Origin: Conexibacter sp.
Lineage (GTDB): Bacteria; Actinomycetota; Thermoleophilia; Solirubrobacterales; Solirubrobacteraceae
Assembly: GCA_025964055.1 (NCBI GenBank)
Contig: JAOPZP010000542.1
Span: 1 to 6,174, forward strand
Length of the DNA stretch: 6,174 bases
Direction of reading: 5' to 3'
Numbering within the stretch: the stretch's first letter is position 1; each line of letters opens with the position of its first letter. Made by a program: the position numbers and the translations under genes. The notes under the pieces are model-generated. The model did not search any database and had not been told where the DNA came from. It saw only the letters and a program-made list of their open reading frames with translations. Of this stretch, positions 1 through 4,522 are shown piece by piece.

Positions 1-119
1 GCCACCGGCGGCCCGCTCGTCGTCGCGCCGTCGTTGGCGGTGAAGAACCACACCGCCACCGCGACGCCGGCCAGCGCCAGCGCGACGACGGCGGCGCCGC
101 TGAGCAGCCGGCCGATCAG
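1..119 (-). CDS. Possible N-terminus of a one-pass membrane protein (partial; CTG start, or start not resolved)
   Basis: Reading leftwards on the minus strand from 119 gives 39 open codons, beginning LIGRLLSG, then a hydrophobic Ala/Val/Leu stretch (about residues 5-26) ending in WFF, then a polar TANDGATTSG segment. This looks like an N-terminal membrane anchor or signal-anchor with a basic residue on the cytoplasmic side and the rest outside. The only start I can place is CTG at 119-117, which overlaps the TGA stop of the acyltransferase as CTGA, a form analogous to ATGA translational coupling. No ATG, GTG or TTG was found in this frame for some distance upstream, and no Shine-Dalgarno precedes the CTG. 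Alternatives are a true start beyond the region I checked, a frameshift joining this segment to the acyltransferase, or a chance hydrophobic reading. The function cannot be determined because the gene runs off the window. Confidence 0.35.
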   Translation of the reverse strand, partial: MIGRLLSGAAVVALALAGVAVAVWFFTANDGATTSGPPV

Positions 120-1555
120 GTCGCGACGGGGGTCGGTGTGCGGCGCGGGCCGGTGCGGCCGACGCGGTCGTCGGCGCCCGCGACGCGCGCGAGGTCCTCG
201 ATGGCGCCTTCGACGTGCGCGGCGATGTCCTCGAGATCGGGCAGCGCGTCGAAGTCGGCGAGCAGGCCGAACCCGAGCCGGCCGTCGTAGGACATGATCG
301 CGATGCCCAGCGCCTGCTTGAGCGCGAGCGGCACGACGGGGTAGAGGGCGAGCATCCGGCGGCCGAGCAGGTACAGCGTGACCTGCGGACCCGGCACGTT
401 GGTGACGACCAGGTTGAAGAACCGCTGGCGGGCCTGCAGCCGCGCGGCCTGGCTCATGATCGTCGGGGGCGCGAAGTCGGCCAGCTGCGTCAGCGTCTCG
501 GCGCCGACCGCCTGCCCGGACTCCTTGAGGCCCCGCATGGCCTCGTGGATCTCGGTGAACGCGGCCTTCGGGTCCGCGACGCCGACCGGCAGCGGCGCCC
601 ACATCGTCGCGACGCGGTTGCCGAGCGCGCCCTCCTGGGTCTCGGCGCGCACGGAGACCGGGACCATGGCGCGCAGGACGAGCCCGTCGGTGTCCTCGCC
701 GCGCTCGCGCATCCAGCGCCCGAGCGCGAGCGTCACCGCGGTCAGGACGACGTCGTTGACCGTCCCGCCCAGGGTCGACTTGATGGCCTTGAAGCGGGCG
801 AGGTCCGCGTCGACCCACGTGTAGCGGCGGTGGGGACCGATGTCGACGTTCAGGATCGTGCGCGGCGCGGGGCTCAGCCCGGCCAGCGCCATCGAGCCGA
901 GGCCGGCGATCCCGCCGGCCAGGCGCTCGGCGACCTGCCGCGGGGCGCGGGTCAGCGCCCGCACGCCGCGCACCGCCTCGGCGGGGACCGTCGTGCGCTC
1001 CATCAGCGCCTCGGCCAGCAGCTCGGTCTGGCTCGGCACCGGGCGCGGGAGCCACGGCGTGCTGGGCGGCGGCGGCGCCGCGGGGTCGCGCGCCACGTCG
1101 AAGAGGATCGAGACGATGTCGACGCCGCTCACGCCGTCGACGAGCGCATGGTGCGTCTTGGACAGCAGCGCAAACCGGTTGTCGTCGAGGCCCTCGACGA
1201 GCCACAGCTCCCACAGCGGCTTGCTGCGATCGAGCTGCTGGCCGAAGATGCGGGCGGCCAGGCGCTTGAGCTCCTCGTCGGAGCCCGGAGCGGGCAGCGC
1301 GGTGTGGCGGATGTGGTAGCGGGCGTTGAAGTGGGGGTCGTCGACCCACCGCGGACGGCCCTGGCCGAGCGGCACGAACGCGAGGCGCTGCCGGTAGCGC
1401 GGGACGAGGTGCAGGCGCGCCTCGATCGCCGCCACCAGGTCGACGTAGGCCGGCGGTTCGCCCTCGAACGTCATGACGGCGGCGACGTGCATGTGGGCCC
1501 CGTTGTCCTCGAGATGCAGGAACGACGAGTCCAGAGCGGTGAGGCGTGCGGGCAC
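116..1555 (-). CDS. Wax ester synthase / diacylglycerol O-acyltransferase (WS/DGAT family)
   Basis: This 479-residue protein belongs to the bacterial WS/DGAT family, which transfers acyl groups from acyl-CoA to diacylglycerol or fatty alcohol, making triacylglycerol or wax ester at the inner face of the membrane and on lipid droplets. The length is normal (family about 450-480). Family signatures are in order: N-terminal LTALDSSFLHLE (5-16), PLWELWLVEGL (113-123), the catalytic HHxxxDG motif as HHALVDG (135-141, with H135, H136 and D140), GGTVNDVVL (263-271, with the conserved N267-D268 pair), and TNVPGP (385-390). The C-terminal domain ends near residue 460, followed by a short Arg/Pro-rich tail. 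The start is GTG at 1555-1553, chosen because the family N-terminus begins directly after it; a weak GGGTGGGA lies about 10 nt upstream. It is transcribed divergently from the sigma factor gene. The choice between TAG and wax ester as product cannot be made from sequence. The family assignment is secure. Confidence 0.95.
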   Translation of the reverse strand: MPARLTALDSSFLHLEDNGAHMHVAAVMTFEGEPPAYVDLVAAIEARLHLVPRYRQRLAFVPLGQGRPRWVDDPHFNARYHIRHTALPAPGSDEELKRLAARIFGQQLDRSKPLWELWLVEGLDDNRFALLSKTHHALVDGVSGVDIVSILFDVARDPAAPPPPSTPWLPRPVPSQTELLAEALMERTTVPAEAVRGVRALTRAPRQVAERLAGGIAGLGSMALAGLSPAPRTILNVDIGPHRRYTWVDADLARFKAIKSTLGGTVNDVVLTAVTLALGRWMRERGEDTDGLVLRAMVPVSVRAETQEGALGNRVATMWAPLPVGVADPKAAFTEIHEAMRGLKESGQAVGAETLTQLADFAPPTIMSQAARLQARQRFFNLVVTNVPGPQVTLYLLGRRMLALYPVVPLALKQALGIAIMSYDGRLGFGLLADFDALPDLEDIAAHVEGAIEDLARVAGADDRVGRTGPRRTPTPVAT

Positions 1556-1629
1556 GGCGTGATCGTCCCACCCGGGCGACCCCTACCGCAAGGCGGTCCG
1601 TGCGCCGGGGAGGAGGCTTCATAACGTCG

Positions 1630-1658
1630 TTGGAAACCTTCAACACCGTGTGTAAGGT
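1630..1658 (+). promoter_or_regulatory. Candidate promoter of the ECF sigma gene with a palindromic operator in the spacer
   Basis: TTGGAA (1630-1635) and TAAGGT (1653-1658) are separated by exactly 17 bp and resemble -35 and TANNNT -10 elements of a primary-sigma promoter facing the sigma factor gene, whose ATG is at 1715. Transcription would start near 1665, giving a leader of about 50 nt. An imperfect 23-bp palindrome fills the spacer and overlaps the -10: ACCTT (1636-1640), CA, ACAC (1643-1646), central C, GTGT (1648-1651), GT, AAGGT (1654-1658). Such a position is typical for a repressor operator. This patch is less GC-rich than its surroundings. No convincing ECF-type GGAAC/CGTC promoter was found, so autoregulation is not visible. 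I could not place a good promoter for the divergent acyltransferase. Confidence 0.45.
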
Positions 1659-1714
1659 CTGCCGGGCCAGGGTACGTCAGCGTCAACGCCCCTCCCGGAA
1701 CGGACTTCCCGCAA

Positions 1715-2260
1715 ATGGACCTCAGCGATCCCATCACCTTCGGCCGCGTCTACGACGAGCACCGCCGGGGCGTCCACGCGACCGCCTACCGCGTGCTCGG
1801 CAACCAGGCGCAGGCGCAGGACGTCACGCAGGACGTGTTCCTGCGCGTGTGGCGCAACCCGCGCAAGTTCGACGCCGGCCGCGGCGAGCTGGGCAGCTAC
1901 CTGCGCATGATGGCCCGCAGCCGCGCGGTCGACCTGTGGCGCGAGGTCCAGGCCTCGGGCCGCGCGAGCGACCGCCTCGAGGTGGTGGTGTCGATCGACA
2001 CCCCGCGCCACGACGAGCGCCCCGACCACCTGGCGCTGGCGTCCGCCGAGCGCTCGACGGTGCGCGACGCGCTGCGCCGCCTCCCCGACCCGCAGCGCGA
2101 GGCGCTCGTGCTCGCCTACTGGGGCGGGCTGACCGCCGACCAGATCGCCGCGCAGTCTGGCGTCCCGCTCGGAACGGCCAAGAGCCGCATCCGGCTCGGC
2201 CTTGCGCGCCTGCGCACCGAGCTGGGCGCGGCGCTGCCCGAGCTGGTCGCCGCGGCGTAG
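1715..2260 (+). CDS. ECF-type RNA polymerase sigma factor (sigma-70 family, regions 2 and 4)
   Basis: This 181-residue protein has the two-domain layout of extracytoplasmic-function sigma factors, which redirect RNA polymerase to stress-response promoters. Region 2 covers about residues 10-77: FGRVYDEHRRGVHATAYRVLG, then the conserved DVTQDVFLRVWRNPRKFD (36-53) and GSYLRMMARSRAVDLWR (60-76), which bind core enzyme and the -10 element. A linker of about 40 residues follows. Region 4 (about 117-170) has LRRLPDPQREALVLAYWGGLT and the helix-turn-helix ADQIAAQSGVPLGTAKSRIR (141-160). The whole resembles the SigK-like ECF group, but the subgroup is not certain. The start is ATG at 1715, matching the family N-terminus; the upstream Shine-Dalgarno is weak. 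No anti-sigma gene (zinc-finger or membrane anchored) follows: the next gene, 31 nt downstream, is an amidohydrolase. What controls this sigma factor is therefore not shown here. Confidence 0.93.
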   Translation: MDLSDPITFGRVYDEHRRGVHATAYRVLGNQAQAQDVTQDVFLRVWRNPRKFDAGRGELGSYLRMMARSRAVDLWREVQASGRASDRLEVVVSIDTPRHDERPDHLALASAERSTVRDALRRLPDPQREALVLAYWGGLTADQIAAQSGVPLGTAKSRIRLGLARLRTELGAALPELVAAA

Positions 2261-2278
2261 CCGGTACCGGGCGCGGGG

Positions 2279-2294
2279 TAGGGTCCGGCCGATG
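2279..2294 (+). promoter_or_regulatory. Candidate leaderless promoter (-10 TAGGGT) of the amidohydrolase
   Basis: TAGGGT at 2279-2284 fits the actinobacterial -10 pattern TANNNT and ends 7 nt before the ATG at 2292, so the transcript would begin at or next to the start codon. No Shine-Dalgarno lies before this ATG, which agrees with a leaderless message. No good -35 element is seen. The same arrangement precedes two other genes in the window. Confidence 0.45.
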
Positions 2295-3428
2295 CCGGTC
2301 CGCCCACTGCCCTACGAGAGCGTCGTCTCCGACCTGCGCGCCGAGGCCCTGGCGTGGCTGGGGGAGGGCGTGGACTGGTTCGACGCCCACACGCACATCG
2401 GCCACCGCGACCCCGACGGGTACGAGGCCGACCCGGAGGAGCTCGTTGCCGCGCTGGACGGCGCCGGCCAGCAGCGCGCGCTCGTCTTCGCCATGCAGGA
2501 GCCCGACGGCTACCGCGATCCCAACGACTGGGTGCTGCGCTCGTGCGCGGAGTCCGCCGGCCGGCTCGTGCCGCTCGCCCGGATCGACCCCAAGCAGCCC
2601 GATGCGATGGACGAGGCGCGCCGGACGCTGGCGGCGGGCGCGCGCGGCTTCAAGCTGCACCCGCGCAGCGACGCGTTCGGCCTGCCGCATCCGGTGGTCG
2701 AGGAGGTCGTCGCGCTGGCCGGGGAGCACCGGCTGCCGGTGCTGTTCCACGCGGGCCGCGGGATCCCCGACCTCGGCGACAGCGTGATCCACATGGCCAC
2801 CGACCATCCCGGCGCGCGGTTGATCCTCGCGCACGCGGGGATCAGCGACCTCGGCCTCCTCGGGCCGCGCGTCGCCGGGCTGGCCAACGTCCTGTTCGAC
2901 ACCTCGTGGTGGCAGGTCGCCGACCTGCTCACGCTCTTCGCCACCGTGGCGCCGGGGCAGATCCTCTACGCCTCCGACATGCCGTACGGCGGCCCGCAGT
3001 ACGCGTCGATGACGATGCTGCGCATCGCGCGTGCCGTGGGGCTGACCCGCGAGCAGGCCGCCGGGATCGCCGGCGCGCAGCTGGAGCGCGTCGTCGCCGG
3101 CGAGGACCTGCTCGACCTCGGGCCCGCGCCCGGGACCGGCGGCCTCGGGCCCCGCGTCCTGGGCTTCGAGCGGGCCGTGAGCTACCTGACGGCGGCGGCG
3201 CAGATGACGTTCCGCGGCAGCGACCCGACCGAGCCGCTGGCCCTCGCCCGCCTGGCCTGCCAGGCCCAGGCCGAGCGCGAGCACTACGCGGCCCTGCGCG
3301 AGGTCGACGACCTCATCGCGATCGCTCAGCAGCGCTTCGAGGCCAGCGGCGACCCGTACACGGGCGTGCACGCGGTGATGGCCGCGCAGGTCCTCGCGGG
3401 GACCGCCGCAGCGCTCAACGGGCGCTGA
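2292..3428 (+). CDS. Amidohydrolase-2 family metal-dependent hydrolase with a C-terminal helical extension
   Basis: This 378-residue protein has the TIM-barrel metal hydrolase signatures of the amidohydrolase-2 (ACMSD-like) family, which hydrolyse or decarboxylate small carboxylic or aromatic substrates using a bound divalent metal. Visible ligands, in order: HxH in DAHTHIG (H33, H35), GFKLHP (119-124, K121 and H123), LFHAG (H153), LILAHAG (H181) and the barrel-end aspartate in YASDMPYGG (D229). The catalytic domain ends near residue 275. Residues about 285-378 form an Ala-rich, probably helical region that the usual fold does not need. The reading frame is open upstream to 2202 inside the sigma gene, but I chose ATG 2292 because it avoids that overlap and has a TAGGGT -10 box 7 nt upstream. 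The gene lies 31 nt after the sigma factor gene on the same strand. Read-through is possible, but it appears to have its own promoter. The substrate is unknown. Confidence 0.88.
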   Translation: MPVRPLPYESVVSDLRAEALAWLGEGVDWFDAHTHIGHRDPDGYEADPEELVAALDGAGQQRALVFAMQEPDGYRDPNDWVLRSCAESAGRLVPLARIDPKQPDAMDEARRTLAAGARGFKLHPRSDAFGLPHPVVEEVVALAGEHRLPVLFHAGRGIPDLGDSVIHMATDHPGARLILAHAGISDLGLLGPRVAGLANVLFDTSWWQVADLLTLFATVAPGQILYASDMPYGGPQYASMTMLRIARAVGLTREQAAGIAGAQLERVVAGEDLLDLGPAPGTGGLGPRVLGFERAVSYLTAAAQMTFRGSDPTEPLALARLACQAQAEREHYAALREVDDLIAIAQQRFEASGDPYTGVHAVMAAQVLAGTAAALNGR

Positions 3429-3442
3429 CCACGCCTGAACGC

Positions 3443-3487
3443 GGTCCGTCGATGGACCAGTGCCCTGTGACCGGCCTCACACAGGCC
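3443..3487 (+). terminator. Two small tandem hairpins after the amidohydrolase, possible weak terminator
   Basis: GGTCC (3443-3447) pairs with GGACC (3454-3458) across a 6-nt loop, and GGCCT (3473-3477) pairs with AGGCC (3483-3487) across a 5-nt loop. Both stems are only 5 bp and neither is followed by a T-run, so termination is uncertain. They sit in the right place, 15-60 nt after the amidohydrolase stop and before the next promoter region. Confidence 0.3.
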
Positions 3488-3501
3488 TAAGAGACCCTGG
3501 G

Positions 3502-3507
3502 TAGCCT
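3502..3507 (+). promoter_or_regulatory. Candidate -10 element (TAGCCT) for the riboswitch-led transcript
   Basis: TAGCCT matches TANNNT and ends 3 nt before the SOS box, so a start near 3514 would lie inside the LexA operator and about 40 nt before the riboswitch. No convincing -35 was found at 16-18 bp upstream. The call rests mainly on position. Confidence 0.35.
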
Positions 3508-3509
3508 GA

Positions 3510-3523
3510 CGAACACTTGTTCG
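3510..3523 (+). promoter_or_regulatory. LexA / SOS box (CGAACACTTGTTCG)
   Basis: The 14-mer has perfect inverted arms CGAAC and GTTCG around a 4-nt centre, with flanking bases ACGAAC...GTTCGA. This matches the Gram-positive and actinobacterial LexA operator form GAAC-N4-GTTC. Ten fixed bases in palindrome are unlikely by chance in one 6-kb window, especially for an AT-containing motif in such GC-rich DNA, and the site is intergenic. It lies 222 nt before the RlpA-like start, just before the riboswitch and overlapping a likely transcription start. LexA would repress here until it is cleaved after DNA damage. Binding itself is inferred. Confidence 0.7.
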
Positions 3524-3550
3524 AAGACGCCGAGCCGCCCCTGCACTGAC

Positions 3551-3710
3551 GGGGGCGGGCGGGGGACCCAGAGCCGGCCGGTGTGGTCCAGACCCGGCTG
3601 GATGGGGCGAATCGGGGCCGACGTGGCCCCGTAGCGGATCGCCGAAGCGTGCCCGATGCACGCCGAGTGGTGGGTCGCGAGCCCGACAGCTAACCCCGCA
3701 GGCACTGTCC
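3551..3710 (+). promoter_or_regulatory. Cyclic di-AMP riboswitch (ydaO/yuaA class)
   Basis: The leader carries the conserved blocks of the ydaO-yuaA aptamer in order: GCGGGGGACCCA (3559-3570), TGGGGCGAAT (3603-3612), a GTAGCGGATCGCCGAA block (3631-3646), and CCCGACAGCTAACCCCGC (3682-3699). The closing stem P1 pairs GCGGGG (3559-3564) perfectly with CCCCGC (3694-3699). CCCA (3567-3570) pairs with TGGG (3603-3606), extended inside by AGCCGG (3572-3577) with CCGGCT (3594-3599). Two further hairpins are CGGGGCC/GGCCCCG (3613-3631) and GCGTGC/GCACGC (3647-3663). This class binds c-di-AMP and usually turns expression off, and in actinobacteria it often precedes secreted cell-wall hydrolase genes, as here. 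The outer ends are approximate. The class was recognised from memory of its consensus, not by a covariance search. Confidence 0.85.
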
Positions 3711-3718
3711 CGACACGC

Positions 3719-3731
3719 AGGAGGTGGCCTC
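3719..3731 (+). promoter_or_regulatory. Strong ribosome binding site, possibly occluded by a small hairpin
   Basis: AGGAGGT (3719-3725) lies 6 nt before the ATG at 3732 and fixes the start of the RlpA-like gene. GAGG (3721-3724) could pair with CCTC (3728-3731) over a 3-nt loop, covering the Shine-Dalgarno. This is the only strong Shine-Dalgarno I found directly before a start in the window. Confidence 0.75.
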
Positions 3732-4445
3732 ATGACGAGGCTCAAGACCCTTCGCGCGACCGGCATGGCCGGCGCGCTGTTCAGCACGACCATCCTCGCC
3801 GCGGCCGTGGTCGCGTCGATCGCGACCGCCGACACCCCCGTCCCGTCCACCGCGCCCCCGGCGGCGGCTGCTCCAGTCGCCACCAAGGCGTCGTCGGCAC
3901 TCAGTATCAAGAGCGTCCGGCGCACCGTCCTGGCCGGTCGTCGCGTCGTCGTGCGCGGCGCCTTGCGCCCGGCCGGCTCCGGGCGCGCGGTCTCGCTGCA
4001 GGTCGGCCAGACCGGCGGAGGCTGGACGACCGTCGACCACGCCCGCACCGACCACCGCGGCCGCTACGTCCTGGCGTGGCGCGCGAGCCACACCGGCACC
4101 ATGCGCCTGCGCGTCCACTTCGGCGGCACGCGCGAGCTGCAGTCGGACCGCCAGCTCGGCGGCACCGCGCGCGTCTACCGCCGCGCGGTGGCGTCGTGGT
4201 ACGGCCCGGGCTTCTACGGCCAGCACCTGGCCTGCGGCGGCACCCTGACCGCCGGCATGCTGGGCGTCGCGCACAAGTCCCTGCCCTGCGGCACCAAGGT
4301 GACGCTGCACTACCGCGGGCGCACCGTGCGCGTCCCCGTCATCGACCGCGGCCCCTACGTGGGCGGCCGCGAGTTCGACCTCACCGCCGCGACCAAGCAG
4401 CGGCTGGGCTTCGGCTCGACCGGCACGGTCCTCACCACGCGGTAG
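3732..4445 (+). CDS. Secreted RlpA-like double-psi beta-barrel protein
   Basis: This 237-residue exported protein likely acts on or binds the cell wall. Residues 1-33 form a signal peptide (R3, K5, R8, then a hydrophobic run ending ASIATA, with likely cleavage before DTPVP). A Pro/Ala-rich linker (about 34-55) follows, then a beta-rich domain (about 57-148: SIKSVRRTVLAGRRVVVRGAL...TDHRGRYVLAWRA...MRLRVHF) that resembles an Ig-like or carbohydrate-binding sandwich. The C-terminal double-psi beta-barrel (151-237) has the RlpA hallmarks ASWYGPGFYG (154-163), GVAHKSLPCGTKV (178-190), VPVIDRGPYVGGREFDLT (201-218) and a final LGFGSTGTV. RlpA of Gram-negatives is a lytic transglycosylase, but the Glu and Asp of its GERFD segment are replaced here by GGTLT, while the His (H181) is kept and two Cys (C168, C186) appear. 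Enzyme activity is therefore unproven. The gene follows a c-di-AMP riboswitch and an SOS box. Confidence 0.88.
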   Translation: MTRLKTLRATGMAGALFSTTILAAAVVASIATADTPVPSTAPPAAAAPVATKASSALSIKSVRRTVLAGRRVVVRGALRPAGSGRAVSLQVGQTGGGWTTVDHARTDHRGRYVLAWRASHTGTMRLRVHFGGTRELQSDRQLGGTARVYRRAVASWYGPGFYGQHLACGGTLTAGMLGVAHKSLPCGTKVTLHYRGRTVRVPVIDRGPYVGGREFDLTAATKQRLGFGSTGTVLTTR

Positions 4446-4487
4446 GGGCACCGCGGGCGCCGGCGACCACGCCGGCGCCCGGCCCCT
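4444..4487 (+). terminator. Strong GC-rich hairpin after the RlpA-like gene
   Basis: GGGCGCCGGC (4455-4464) and GCCGGCGCCC (4471-4480) form a perfect 10-bp stem with a 6-nt loop. An outer stem AGGGGC (4444-4449) with GCCCCT (4482-4487) extends it across a small asymmetric bulge. The structure starts at the stop codon. There is no T-run after it, which is common for terminators in high-GC actinobacteria. It separates this gene from the Pol IV gene downstream. Confidence 0.65.
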
Positions 4488-4507
4488 GCGGCGTCGGCGA
4501 CGCCGCG

Positions 4508-4522
4508 TACCCTGGGCGCGTG
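4508..4522 (+). promoter_or_regulatory. Candidate leaderless promoter (-10 TACCCT) of the Pol IV gene
   Basis: TACCCT at 4508-4513 ends 6 nt before the GTG at 4520, and no Shine-Dalgarno is present. This fits a leaderless transcript starting at the GTG. No LexA box is seen between the upstream hairpin and this start. Confidence 0.45.

Noticed and set aside
215..1624. Long plus-strand open frame opposite the acyltransferase gene
   Set aside because: It encodes low-complexity Arg/Gly/Asp-rich sequence without motifs and lies antisense to a gene with clear family signatures; it is a GC-rich shadow.
1611..1650. GGAGGAGG at 1611-1618 as a ribosome binding site for a small plus-strand gene
   Set aside because: No start codon lies at a suitable distance and no sensible peptide follows; it sits upstream of the sigma promoter.
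2202..2291. Upstream extension of the amidohydrolase by 30 codons into the sigma factor gene
   Set aside because: The extension is Arg-rich, overlaps region 4 of the sigma factor, and a better start with a promoter box exists at 2292.
1824..3371. 515-codon minus-strand open frame across the sigma factor and amidohydrolase genes
   Set aside because: It spans two recognised plus-strand genes, is Arg/Pro/Gly-rich and has no domain; a shadow of high-GC codon use.
3487..3705. 72-codon minus-strand open frame in the 3429-3731 gap
   Set aside because: The same stretch is explained by the riboswitch and SOS box; the peptide has no recognisable feature and no good RBS.
3656..4519. Upstream extension of the Pol IV frame through the riboswitch and RlpA-like gene
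   Set aside because: The extra 288 codons are a shadow of the RlpA-like gene; DinB homology begins at the GTG at 4520.
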